Shown here: positions 12,600-23,149 of the stretch, in pieces
How positions within the stretch are numbered: position 1 is the first letter of the stretch
Layout: every line of letters begins with the position of its first letter
Origin: Isoetes taiwanensis
Lineage: Eukaryota; Streptophyta; Lycopodiopsida; Isoetales; Isoetaceae
Direction: 5' to 3'
Length of the DNA stretch: 64,000 nt
Assembly: GCA_021234155.1 (NCBI GenBank)
Contig: JAJEKV010000094.1
Location: forward strand, 109,779-173,778
The notes under the pieces: generated by a model
Seen by the model: the letters and a program-made list of their open reading frames with translations, nothing else
Told to the model about the DNA's origin: nothing
Databases searched by the model: none
Translations under genes and position numbers: made by a program

Positions 12600-13055
12600 G
12601 CTTTTTGAAGCTAGTTGAGAGAGTCCCCCTTAGAGTATTTATAGCCTTGTTGCATTCCTCTCATTTTCATCAGCCGTCTTTGAGCCTCCCCCTTTGTGGT
12701 GCATGCCCCATCCCAAAAAAAAAAACCCTTTTAAGTTGTAGCCCTGCGTTGTAACCTGCATTATTGAAGTCTTCTTGTAGTCAATGTCTTAGTTTTTTAT
12801 GTTGATTGCTTCATTATTTGACTTCCGCTTTTTGAAGCTAGTTGAGAGAGTCCCCCTTAGAGTATTTATAGCCTTGTTGCATTCCTCTCATTTTCATCAG
12901 CTGTCTTTGAGCCTCCCCCTTTGTGGTCGCATGCCCCATCCTCTCCCCCCACCCTTTTAAGTTGTAGCCCTGCGTTGTAACCCTGCATTATTGAAGTTTT
13001 CTTGTAGTCAATGTCTTAGTTTTTTATGTTGATTGCTTCATTATTTGACTTCTTG
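12600..13055. repeat. 228-bp tandem duplication, unit 1 only
   Basis: Two adjacent copies (12,600-12,827 and 12,828-13,055), each running from GCTTTTTGAAGCTAGTTGAG to TTATTTGACTTC. Unit 2 has one copy at about 43,870-44,098, so the local duplication is either younger than the large one or was lost in unit 2. Confidence 0.85.
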
Positions 13056-13811
13056 ATCTTGCGAAGGTAACTTATATAATGGGTCGGGGGCTCTCATGCC
13101 AAGCATTGTTGTTGGACCAGCTCTTATGTCTTGAATATTGGGATTTAAGTGGGACGATGTTGCAGGCCCTTGCGCCATGGTGGTGGGCCCCCGTGTGCCA
13201 AGATGTGGCAGCCTTTGTGCCAATATTGGGGTGCTCGTACCAGGGGTTTCTTTGTTCCTTTTGCAGATTTGCTCAAAAGGTGGATGTGGAAATGTCTTTT
13301 GCGAGTTTTGCGAGAATCTTGGCATGTTAGAGTTGTGTTGGACATTAGCAACAGAGGCCTACAAATATTTATGAACTTATATTTTGAGTTTTGAATCCTT
13401 TGTGGCAGTTTGATGCCTGTTGTATGCCCAAAAAGGCCGCTGTGCATGAGGGATCATTAGAAGTGAAAAATTATTGTACTGCTATTTTGGAAATAAAGGG
13501 GAGGGCCACATGGCTCATTCATTCATCATGTTGTTTTGTTGTGTTGGTTGAGTGCAACTAGGCTCTAGAACTCACATTTTCCTTTGTCTTCCATATTTGA
13601 TCTTTCTATTCTAATGGCAAGTTGTTGTGAATGGAACAACTATTGTTGGTGATGCAACTGCAAAGCTAGGTACGTTGGCTGTAACACAGGAGTAAGAACA
13701 ACCATTCTAACTATAATATAGGATGGAATAAAATGATCTGGGGCAGACACTGCTGACCCAAAACTTCGTATAATATTTGATGATGACTGGTACTGTACAT
13801 GAAACAACCAC

Positions 13812-14629
13812 GTGAATCCACATATTTTCTCTACGGAAGATGTCTCTTTGACATATTTTTTTGCTTTTGACACCCTCCAGAGTGTCAAATTCCCACACTG
13901 TGTGCAACTGAGGCATGCTAAAGATATTGTAAAATTTCTGTGTACATATTTCAGCAGTCTACCAGTTGATGAAACAGATGAGATCAAAAGATATGTTTGG
14001 GAAATTGAACCTGCTGTTGTGGCAAACATGCAAGAATATGAAATTGAAACACTTAAAGGCACAAAGAAGATTCACTGTATCAGATCGGACTTTGTAATGA
14101 GGAGTAGACCAAACATGCTTGCTCATAGATGCATCATGTTTTACGCTTATTTTGCATGGAGCAATTGGGACTCTGCATCAAGGTGAATGAGATTTGGAAA
14201 GTGGGAGATGTGACTTAAAACCGGGAGTTGAGAAGAAAAAGGAGACTCTTGAACTAGCCAATGAATGGATCGGTAATTTGGTAGAGGTAGGTGACAATTT
14301 TGAGATGAATCTTTGAGGTAGACAATTCAGAGGGTGTGGACTTCTACATCCTCAAGTGCACAGAACCCAAATGCATAGTTGAAGATTCATACAAAGATGG
14401 ATGGGGGCAAAACTTTGGAGTGCATGAGATTATCTTAAGTGGACTGTATTATCAATTCTTGGGTAATTTCAAGTACATGTTGCTCATTAAACAACCCGAG
14501 GCCTCCATGCACAGCCATGTGGTAAGATATCCTAAAATTGATATGGACAAAATAGAAGGCACATACATGTACAAAATTTCACAGGAGACCCATGAAAAAA
14601 TTATGGCCAGTCTCCCAATAACATTGTAA
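13812..14629 (+). pseudogene. Broken gene for an uncharacterised protein
   Basis: Two frames of protein-like composition, 13,812-14,186 (124 codons) and 14,336-14,629 (97 codons), joined by a stretch that translates sensibly only with frame changes (for example 'ETLELANEWIGNLVEVGDNF' around 14,249-14,302). The second part holds 'EDSYKDGWGQNF' and 'SHVVRYPKIDMDKI', and ends at a TAA at 14,627. I recognise this only as a pattern seen in uncharacterised plant proteins and give it no function. It straddles the end of block A: the first ~14 bases are duplicated, the rest is unique to unit 1. It is AT-rich but without low-complexity runs. It may be a retrocopy or an exon cluster. Confidence 0.45.
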
Positions 14630-15734
14630 TTCTTTGACACTTAACCAAATTGATGTAATTCTTTGCAAGTGATTTGTTGTTCCAGCACCTAAGCACGTAA
14701 GCACACATTTGTGTATATATTAATAATAGTGAGGATGCACAAGGGTGGTGTGCATGGACACGTACTTCAAAATGAAGATTGAATTGTTGTTTAAGAATGT
14801 ACATTTGTGACATTGGAATAACATTCAATTATTTATTTTGGTACCATCACTATCCCAACATTCTTGGCAAAATTATATTGTCAAGGCATTTCCTCGATGT
14901 GACATGTGTCAATTCCAATGGTCATACGAAATATTTAAGCCTGGTTACGAATTAATTGTTCTGGCGCGTGTGAGGTTTTTCGTACACTAACACGCCTAAG
15001 CATAGGATTTAAGCACTAGGCCCCTAATCATAGGATTTAAGCTCTTCTTCGCCCTAAAATGCTTCGCCCAAATCCTCTTCTTACGCCTAGGTTGTGTTGC
15101 GGCATCTTGCCCAAACTCCTTTGCAATGGGCCTCTGCATGCAAAGCAAAAATCAAGCACCAGTATGTGCTTTGGCGGGTGCACGAAGATGTGGGCGTCGC
15201 TCATTTAATCTGAACGCCTACTTTTGAGCCGGTTTGTCGGATTCGCAAGCACAATCGAAAACCGAGAGGAAGAAGAAGGTATTATTTTTTTTTTTTTTTT
15301 TTTTTTGTTTTCTTTTGTTCTAACATTGATGATTTTTTGTTTCTGAAGTTGGAGGGGAAGTGGAGAATTATCCAAGAAGAAGAGGAGGAGAATTCGAGGA
15401 AGAGGAGGATGAAGAGGAAGAGGCAGAGATGAATGAAGAAGAAGAAAAAACAAGCGGTTTTTGAGCTATTCTAAGGCCCACCAACAGGCAAGGAGGGAAT
15501 TGGAGGAGAATGTGTGGAGTGAGCGAAAAGCCCAAGACACCCCGAAGACACCGACCAAGGCCTTTTTTGTAAAATATTTTGTTAATATAAAAGTTTTTTT
15601 GTCTCTATCACTTTCTCTATCAAATGTTACATTCGTTCTTTGTTTTTGTTCTTTGTTTGTCATTTTCTTTCTCTATCAAAGATTCTTTTTCGTCTATCAA
15701 ATATATGAAGTTTTTGTCTCATCTACTTCTTTTT
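14630..15734. other. No gene; includes poly(T) and GA-rich tracts
   Basis: A T-run of about 22 bases lies near 15,284-15,306 and a GAAGAGG-rich purine tract at about 15,350-15,450. Frames across these tracts are compositional. No repeat partner in the window. Confidence 0.45.
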
Positions 15735-15996
15735 GAAGCAAGATGCAACTTATTTGATATTTACCAATGTATGCAATGTAAGACCTAAGAGGAAAAAGGA
15801 AAGAAGAAGCAATGCCAATGGAAGCAAGTAGAGCTGGAATTAAATTCCAATGCACCTCGGATCCTTGAATAAATTACCTGCCGCTTGTATGCATGCCGAA
15901 TGGATTCCCTGGCCGCTTATATGCATGCCCTTCTTAACCAATCAAACTCGAAAGCTTGTTGAGGGTTCCCATGCATTTGAAAACCCATTTCAGACT

Positions 15997-16163
15997 ATTT
16001 GGAGCATGTGTAATGGGCACACATGAAGAATGACTACCGGGAGGGTCTCGAAGCCCATCAATGGGCGGTGGCTTTCGATGGTAGAGTACTCTGGCTTGCA
16101 AGCAAGAGGTCCAGGTTCAATCCCAGCCTGTCCACCCAATCATAGAAAGCTCATTTCTCAACA
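15997..16163 (+). repeat. TRIM 5' LTR
   Basis: Shares with the 3' LTR an opening GGAGCATGTGTAATGGGCAC, the tRNA-like centre and a closing AAAGCTCAT..CAACA. About 167 bp. Confidence 0.8.
16063..16134 (+). promoter_or_regulatory. tRNA-Ala-like module inside TRIM 5' LTR
   Basis: Reads as a degenerate tRNA. GGGCGGT starts an acceptor-like strand. The D-arm region carries GATGGTAGAG. The anticodon-arm loop CTTGCAA (16,095-16,101) has anticodon TGC at 16,097-16,099. The T-arm GGTTCAATCCC (16,114-16,124) is one base off the Pol III B-box consensus, and CTGTCC closes weakly against the start. The stretch 16,069-16,081 resembles an A-box. The 3' LTR copy pairs better in the anticodon stem. Such a module could give Pol III transcription, as the 5S sequence does in Cassandra TRIMs. 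That is inference. Confidence 0.6.
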
Positions 16164-16180
16164 TGGTATCAGAGCCATGG
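16164..16180 (+). other. TRIM primer-binding site
   Basis: TGGTATCAGAGCCATGG begins at the base after the LTR's terminal CA. It is the usual plant tRNA-iMet complement. Confidence 0.85.
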
Positions 16181-16346
16181 TCCCAAGTAAAGGGTGCTTA
16201 ACTGCACTGGGATAATCCCCAGTGGTGTAGGGGTGAGAGTGAGCAAAGCAGCGTTGGAAAGCCCAAACTCCCAAGTAGCGGGTGGAGTTGCCGGTGAGGG
16301 AGCATGTGGATTGTGGTAAGGCTGGAATGGGATTGGTGTGCCCATT

Positions 16347-16354
16347 AAGGGGAA
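16347..16354 (+). other. TRIM polypurine tract
   Basis: AAGGGGAA immediately before the 3' LTR's TGTTGG, the expected plus-strand primer position. Confidence 0.8.
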
Positions 16355-16517
16355 TGTTGGAGCATGTGTAATGGGCACACATGAAGAATGACTCGATGGA
16401 GGAGGCCGAAGCCCCATCGACGGGGCTGCAGCTCGATGTGGTAGAGTACTTGGCTTGCAAGCAAGAGGTCCTGGTTGATCCCCACTGCCCACCCAATCAG
16501 AAAGCTCATTTTCAACA
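16355..16517 (+). repeat. TRIM 3' LTR
   Basis: 163 bp with the same tRNA-like core (about 16,421-16,490; anticodon TGC at 16,456-16,458; stem CTTGG/GCAAG with four of five pairs). Internal differences from the 5' LTR cluster in the first third and at CTG/CAG sites. Confidence 0.8.
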
Positions 16518-18408
16518 TGCACTCTGTCCTTTTTATAACATTGAATTGCAAAACGGTGGTACTCAAAAGATCATGGTAAAAACCAAATTGCTTACTCAAA
16601 GAAGATCTGCAAATAATGTGTGTGAATCATGGTGTCCCGGTCAACTTGAAAATTCTCTTATGACTTAAAGAATCGCTGATTTACTGTTCCAACAATTGTG
16701 GAACTCATCGTCCATGAAAATGTACAAATAACTCGCATACATTAAAGGACCAGGGGAGCTTGTACATGTGTGGCACATATCTGATTATATTCTTAACCTA
16801 TGCCGAGCTGGCTACATGAGTACAACTATTAGGAAACATCCCAAATAACCATCTAGGGGCACACTCTGCGTAATCTCGAGGAGCAAAATTATCCCACTTA
16901 AAGTACTATTGTGATTACTACATTGAATTTGAATGGTGATTCTAATGAGTACCTTGGATTGAGGGCTTTTTTCCAATGCATATCCAGTGTCTCCAAGATT
17001 GCCATTTTTGACAATACTCTTTGATCTTAAGATTCTATGCGTATTCTTAATGACTGGTCATTTTCTTCAGGTAATCGAATTTTGTTGTATGACATTGGCG
17101 GGGATTATCGAGACCTGGTAGCACAGATCTTACAACCTTGAAAGACAATCTTCAAGATCACGGATCTTACAAACATGCATGCTTTCTTACTTTCAATAGC
17201 TTGGCCAAATTACCATTTGCTAGCATAGTATGAAAAAAGATAAAAGCATACCCCGCCTCCTCGATGGCTCTTGATAAAAATGTCGCCGCTCATTTTCAAC
17301 CTCAATCTCAATCATGGACATAACCTAAGATAAATTAATGTAGAATTTAAGATGTAGACTTTAAGAAATACAATTTCATAGTAAGAGATCATTTAAATGC
17401 ATTCACATCTACCTTGCATGTAGCTATCTATGAGCTCAACTTTTGATCCAAGGCGCAGCATCAGTCTTTTTGCTTTGCTCAGACTTGTCGCTCAATCATG
17501 CCACCGCATAATACACTATTTAACTTATTTATAGCATAAGGTAACCCTATTTCATGATAATGCTTTATAGAGACACTTGATTATACAAGGGAACTACCAA
17601 GAAGTATTAAAATGATAAATATAGCACCGCTGCACGTTACCAGAACTCAATGAACTAATAAAGCATAATGTAACTTGCCATTATTGATCAATGACATCCC
17701 AACATTATACTAATACAATGATCAAATAGGTCAGACCAAATGTCAAGCGTCTATGCAACATTACATTAAGAATTCCAGCCTTATAGCTAGCGGTAAACAA
17801 ACTCGAGGGAGTAACTTTTTATTGCATCCTTATCATATGTCAAAAACCTCCAAAACAAAGTGCCGATCTTGTACCAGAACACAAACCGCAACATATGCAC
17901 ATGGGTATGCAAAACCCTTTAGTCCTGCCAATCTTAGCACTATATATGCCACTTGCATTTGATGTTCGTATAAGAATGCAATCATGTCAAATATAATCTT
18001 TGGAATTAAGGCTAGAAACATACTAGGTTTCAATGCCATAACTAGGACTAGTTTACTATCATTTTTTCAACATGAATTTTCAGAAAAGAATACATCCTTA
18101 TATTTTCAATTCAAGTGGCAGCTTTTTACAATGTCATTGACTTTTTATACAAATCATGATAAAATTTCAATAAGTATATCAAGTGGCTGAATGTCTTCAT
18201 ATGTTAAAGTTATGATTGGCGAGATTTGCCCTTGCATTTCCGACCTCTGCCCGCTCTAAGTTTGCCCCTTAACCGTCAATTTTGCCGCAGCTCCTACACT
18301 TATACCTCGGTTGATTTGGCTTCCCATTATTGATGTAGTCGGCGGGTGTTACTACTTTTCAAACACCGCTGGCAATCTCGATGGGGCATCATAGCCTATC
18401 TATCCTTG

Positions 18409-18680
18409 GGAGCTGCCATTTCTTGTGGTGCTTGTTGCTGCGCTTCTACTTTTCATGCTTGAGCTGCCATTTCTCCCGGGTGCTTGTTGCTTAGCCTCTT
18501 TTTCATGCTTGAGCTGCCATTTTTGTGGTGCTTGTTGCTCCCATGTAGAGGCACTGCGAGGAGAGAGAACATCCATGTAGAGGCACTAAGAGAGAACATC
18601 CATGTGGTTGCCATGCTTGTTGTTGCTTGTTGTTGCCATTTCTTGTATTGCTTGTTGCTCCCATGGCTGCCATTCATTTC
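18409..18680. repeat. Tandem repeats with GAGCTGCCATTTCT...CTTGTTGCT
   Basis: Three copies of a ~62-64 bp unit (start near 18,409, 18,461, 18,510) followed by two copies of a ~36 bp ACATCCATGTAGAGGCACT unit and two TTGTTGCTTG stretches. Unit 2 holds the same array at 49,481-49,745. Confidence 0.7.
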
Positions 18681-18813
18681 CAAGTTCAATCAAGTTGGCT
18701 GGGATGCATTGACCCAGTCATCTTTATTTTCTTGTATTGACAAACGTAACTTGGACGGTCAGGATCATCATCTAGAGTTTGTGCTTCCAAGTCTACCAAC
18801 AAGCCATCACTAG

Positions 18814-19030
18814 ATGGCTTTTCTTCGCCAACAAGCCACCAAATTCATCCAAAGCGGCTACGCATTTCCTCCATTCTCGCTTGTCCATGAACAAGAAGGT
18901 CTTCCCAATAAGCCATCCGTTGATGGCGCTTTTCTTCCGGGCCAACAACAAGCCACCAAATTCACCCAAGCAACAGCCTCTTTGTTTCCCTCCATTCTTG
19001 CTTGTCCATGAGCAAGAAGGCCTTCACTTG
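18814..19030. repeat. ~120-bp direct repeat pair
   Basis: The block from GATGGCTTTTCTTCGCCAAC to GAACAAGAAGGTCTTC is repeated as GATGGCGCTTTTCTTCCGGG to GAGCAAGAAGGCCTTC. The frames open here on both strands reflect this repeat. Duplicate in unit 2 at 49,886-50,095. Confidence 0.65.
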
Positions 19031-19434
19031 TGAACATAGACACATCAAACACATATTCAAGTTGGTTCTTTTCGTGATGAGCCCTCCAACTACCATTTGG
19101 CAAGGGCGATTCTAGACAAAGCTTGGGCAAGTCTTCCTCAATGTTACCATCAAGAACTCTAAAAGTAGGACCTAAAGATGCATTGACCACGTCAAGTTCT
19201 TTACCTCTTTTCAACACAGGGCAAGTCTCCATCAATTATCAAGTCTTACATCTTCATCAAAGTCAACAAATGCATGCTCTCCATCTTCATCTTGTTGAGC
19301 AATCACAAGAGCTTAGAGCTTCGCCCGCCAAAGCCAATAGATACTTGAGTTCGCCCCTAGTCGAATAAAGTCTTGGTGGCCGCATTTTGCCTGCCGCCAT
19401 CGTCATCTCTCTCTCTTGGAAAAAATGTGGAAAG

Positions 19435-19800
19435 AATTCACAGGTTTATAGGCGATTGACTTGTCTTTTGCATCCCCAATTGCGCATTTCCACAGGCCAG
19501 TGAACATCCGAGAGAAATCCTTGATATTTTTCCTAGAGAAATCCTTGATATTTTGGTGATCCTTGATATTTTCGAAATCCCAAGCATTCGCATTTAGGAG
19601 ACAGTCGAAGAACATCCTGCAATTTGATATTTTTCCTAAGTCCAACCTATTTTAGCGATAGTTTTCGGTCCCTACCCATTTTAACGCCTCGTACATAATA
19701 CATAAATATGTATAGTGGGCATTTGTTTTTGTTTTGTATGGCATTATCCCACCGGTTATCATGCCTTCGGATTTTGGGTTGCCCCTAGGGGCAACCCCTT
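19435..19800. repeat. Inverted copy of the 29.7-30.0 kb sequence
   Basis: Reads as the reverse complement of about 29,735-30,010 (and 57,080-57,360 in unit 2), including GGAAAGAATT, CCTTGATATTTTTC, and CATTTGTTTTTGTTTTGTATGG. It joins block B to the LINE-rich region by an old inverted duplication. Confidence 0.7.
19776..19797. other. Perfect 22-bp palindrome
   Basis: Two 11-base arms, GGGTTGCCCCT and its reverse complement, meet without a spacer. The unit-2 copy near 50,844 has an extra G and A that break the symmetry. Confidence 0.9.
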
Positions 19801-19820
19801 TGTTTATGTGGGCTTTTGGC

Positions 19821-19856
19821 ATATCCTAGGTATATGCTAGAATATACCTAGGATAT
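19821..19856. other. Perfect 15-bp hairpin
   Basis: Arm ATATCCTAGGTATAT at 19,821-19,835, loop GCTAGA, complementary arm 19,842-19,856. It is kept perfectly in unit 2 near 50,888-50,923. It could be the terminal structure of an element or a cruciform. No terminator or miRNA role is claimed. Confidence 0.85.
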
Positions 19857-20075
19857 CTTTGCGGATCGAAACCTAAACTTACACCTAAACTCGGTCCAGA
19901 TTGTTCTTTGTCGCGGTTTGGTGTGGGGGGGTTAGCAACGCGCGACCAAGCATTAGAGCCGAGGTCCATAAGCCGGTGTGGGAACTGGTGTTGGAAGAAG
20001 GGGAATTGGCCCGTGTTGGAAGAAGGGAACCTGGTGTTAGATTCTCGCTGGCCCATTTCCGATTGCCCCAAATGC

Positions 20076-22088
20076 ACATCGAACCCTAATTATCCGCTTC
20101 TCGCCATCACGGAAAACTCCGAAGGCTCTCGGAGGTTAGGTTTTATGCTTATGTTTTGTTTGATTGATGTTTCACTAATCTTCCAATTCTCTACCATGGC
20201 TGATTGCATTAGCCAAAACTAACTCATGTGCTAACTTGTCTACCAAATTTGAACTTGTTAGAACCTTGTATAAAAGTCCGTTTAGTCCAATCCTCTAGAA
20301 CTCACGAAAACCGGGAGGAAGAATTAAGTGTTTAAAATCAAATATGTTCATTTGTGCTCATTCTCAAATTCGGGATATGAATCTTAATTTGTTTGTGCCC
20401 CAGGCTTGTACCAAGGATTTGGTGATGGAGAATCGAAGCATCTTCTACTTGTTAGCAAAGACTTGTCTTTCACATAAGTCCCATTTATTAAATTCTTTAA
20501 GCTCGGAAGGCTAGGACAAGGAATCGGTATAAACACACAACATATTTTACGCCTCAATATTATCACGAATGCTAGTTATTGAATCTCATTTTTTTAGTTC
20601 ACAACTCATTGATGTGCTAATGATAAAGATCGTTAAACTTGTTAAATATTTTCTTTCAAGCTCCTTTCTTTGGACCGCCTAAAGTCTCAAGTCCTTTTTT
20701 ATCTTGGTGGGCAATACATTCATGTTTAGTTTCTTCTAATTCCTGCTATGCAATTATCCAATCGCAAGCAACATCCACCCCTTGGAAAAAGCAAAAGAAA
20801 CCGGTATGCTCGAGTTCTGGAAGGTATGCTAAGAATATGCCATAAGATGCGAGAAGCTTGGTAAGTTCCTTTATTTATGAACTCAGAAGGATAAAACCAA
20901 CAGCAGCTACTTTTATAGTTAGATAAGTTGCAAGTCGCGAATACCTAGGGCAAAGTAGTGGCGCCATTTGTTTTAATGCATTACCCTCGCTTTTGCTCTA
21001 TGATGGAGGGAGGTGCAAAAGTTTGTTTTTGCGTCGCGTTTATTTTTAGACCAGCCATAGTTTCCAAATGTGCATCGCTACACTAAGACAACACCGGTGT
21101 ATCAGGTGGATGGAGATTATAAACCTGTGTGATGCGTGTTCATGCAAAGAGAATTATACTGGGGATGGGTGGGTGGTACGACTACAAAGAAGACAACGGT
21201 GTATCCAATGGCAACTGATTGATATGCACTCGACAAATTGATATGCTATTGTCCAAAGGAAATTGATTGAAGTGCATTATGTTGTGTAAAGGGAGATTAT
21301 AGACCCATGTTGATCTTGCGGCTGATGCCAATTATACGGGGATGGGTTGATGCGTGTTGATGCAGCAAAATTATATTCCTTATGCAAAGTTTCTTGTTAT
21401 GGCCAATAATTTCTAATGAGGATTATTTATGCTACATGCATGTGCAAGATATGCTACAACGTCCATTAAGATTGTAGATAGTGCCTTTGGCATTCTATAA
21501 TATGTCCTTTGCTTTCTTGTTAGGTCTGGTTCTTTTCTTCACATATTGTTTAAGATGATGGTCAATAATATGTCCTTTGCTTTCTTGTTAGGTCTGGTTC
21601 TTTTCTTCACATATTGTCTAAGATGATGGTCCGAATGACCTATGTCAATTCTTTTATGTTTTGAAAAATTACAAAGTGTTGGAAATCACGTTTGAGAATT
21701 ATAGTTATCTTTAATATTGTTAAAGAGACTTTTGTATGCTAGTTATATCTCGAGCTAGTTTAACTTAATTATGAACTTTGGTTTTGTAATCAACATTGGT
21801 AAAAAATTATTTGATTGCATTTTATTGCCAATGTATAAAGCACATGATAGTTCCATACTATGGAAAGTGAGGTTTTGGTGCTTTTAACATATTCTGTATT
21901 CTATATTGTGGAACAAAATGGCCTAAACAAAGTGGCTGGCAAATTGCCAACGCATATGTTAACTGTGGTGCTTATAAAAGTTCGTAAACACAAAACACAA
22001 TTTAACAATATTTCCTAGTTCAATATCTCAATTTTTAAAACTTAAAAATACAAGATCAAGGCCACCTTGCACTAAATTGTTTTACACA
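20076..22088. other. Unit-1-specific insertless stretch, no gene
   Basis: Not present in unit 2. Contains diverged repeats around 21,060-21,400 (GGAGATTATA and GGGGATGGG recur) but no reading frame that I can support. Confidence 0.45.
21497..21635. repeat. 68-bp tandem duplication
   Basis: AATATGTCCTTTGCTTTCTT through AAGATGATGGTC is present twice in tandem with a 68-base period and a single T/C difference near the end. Confidence 0.9.
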
Positions 22089-22089
22089 T

Positions 22090-22945
22090 CATGGAATGCA
22101 ATAATTGATAATTGCAGGATTTTCTCGGCATGATCAAGGCCACCTTGCACTAAGTTGTTTTACATATGCAGCTTAATGGATCCATGAGCAGTCTGAATGG
22201 AGATGACATTTCCTATACCCCTGAGGTCAATATGGGAAATACACTTATTGATGTATATGCTGAATGGGGTAGCTTAAAGAAGGCAATCGGGGTCTTTAAT
22301 AATTTGCAAAATAAAAAGGATGTAGTGTCTTGGGGAATAATGGTATCAGGATATGTTGAAAATGCTGAGGATAAATTGGCACTGGAATGTCTTGAGGGGA
22401 TGCATAAAGAAGGAAAGAGCCCAATAATGTTCCATTCATTATGACCTTAAAAGCATGTAACACAGTTATGAACAGGTTAGTGTAGGCACCAGTCCGACTT
22501 AGCAACTAGAAGTACATGTTGACATGTATACTAATTGTGGGCACTTGCAGGAGGCATATGGAGTCTTTTGCAGATTAATCGTAATGTTGTGTCATGGAAC
22601 GCAATGATTGCAGTCTATGTTCAACATGAACAAGACCATTTTGCTTAGAGTGCGTCAAAAAGATGCAATATGATGGTATAAAGCCTGACAAACTAACACA
22701 TCTAAGTGTCCTGAAAGTATGTGGGGGCATTGGTAGCATAGAAAAGTGCTACTGCTTTCATGAAGGTATCATTGAGATTGGGCTATAATATGATAATGAT
22801 TGTGGGAGATGGTCTTTGTTGACATGTATGTCAAATGTAAGAACACGGGCGTGGCATACAAAAGCTTTTCAAACATTGCCAAATAGAAACCTTATGACTT
22901 GGAATGCAATAATTGCTAGATATGCTCAAAATGACGAAGGCTTCT
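22090..22945 (+). pseudogene. PPR protein pseudogene (PLS-type repeats)
   Basis: Remnant of a plant organelle RNA-binding pentatricopeptide-repeat protein. The open part, 22,166-22,444, reads 'GNTLIDVYAEWGSLKKAIGV' then 'KDVVSWGIMVSGYVENAEDK', typical of the P/L/S repeat array. Further repeats follow in other frames: 'RNVVSWNAMIAVYVQHEQ' near 22,580-22,635, 'GIKPDKLTHLSVLKVCGG' near 22,675-22,730, and 'FVDMYVKCKNT' near 22,815-22,850. Stops and frame changes break it, and no E or DYW domain is visible. Upstream, a ~76-bp segment with GATCAAGGCCACCTTGCACT is duplicated near 22,054 and 22,131. No introns are visible, consistent with a retrocopy. Confidence 0.75.
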
Positions 22946-23149
22946 TGCTTTAAAAAACAACACATAGAGCAAATTTTGGGGTTGTTGTGATGACATGGAG
23001 TAGAGATTTCAGAGGCCAATCTTCATAAAGTCATGGTATCAAGTATTGTGTTGTCACGGAGTAGCAATTTTGATTGATTGTGAAAACATGACTTTGAAGT
23101 ATGATTTAAGCCACTTCACCCTCGGGACATGGAGGGCAACCCTCCGTCG

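Larger units (their letters stand above)
10033..13825. repeat. Segmental duplication block A, unit 1
   Basis: Collinear with 41,286-44,880. Shared landmarks include the truncated LTR, a paired GTGCTAAGAGACT...CATTTCATT segment near 10,810-10,915, and a ~29-base direct repeat beginning TGTTGGTTGAGTGCAAC near 12,533 and 13,541. There are no coding frames of note; short frames in antiparallel pairs are by-products. Differences from unit 2 are mostly small indels and substitutions clustered at CAG/CTG. Confidence 0.85.
15997..16517 (+). mobile_element. TRIM retrotransposon with tRNA-like LTRs
   Basis: A 521-bp terminal-repeat retrotransposon in miniature. The 5' LTR is about 15,997-16,163 and ends TTCTCAACA. 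The primer-binding site follows directly at 16,164 (TGGTATCAGAGCC, matching the 3' end of initiator tRNA-Met). The internal region is only ~190 bp and non-coding. A polypurine tract AAGGGGAA at 16,347-16,354 abuts the 3' LTR, 16,355-16,517, which starts TGTTGG and ends TCAACA. The 5' LTR start has lost its TG. I found no clean 5-bp target-site duplication. With no protein genes it must have depended on enzymes of another LTR element. The LTRs are visibly diverged, so insertion is not recent. Confidence 0.85.
15735..20075. repeat. Segmental duplication block B, unit 1
   Basis: Collinear with 47,117-51,105. Contains the TRIM, tandem arrays at 18.4-19.0 kb and the palindromes near 19.8 kb. The stretch 16,518-18,400 has no supported gene. 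Within it, about 16,660-16,930 recurs at 46,390-46,660 and 47,700-47,960. Confidence 0.85.

Noticed and set aside
12533-13570. ~29-bp direct repeats as target-site duplication of a 1-kb element
   Set aside because: Too long for known plant target duplications, and no terminal structure or A-tail is adjacent. Left as a simple direct repeat.
16063-16134. A functional tRNA-Ala gene or a stand-alone SINE
   Set aside because: The acceptor stem is incomplete and the copy sits inside two LTRs bordered by PBS and PPT, which fits a TRIM better.
19821-19856. miRNA precursor or transcription terminator
   Set aside because: The stem is only 15 bp with a 6-base loop, too short for a plant miRNA precursor; bacterial-type terminators do not apply.
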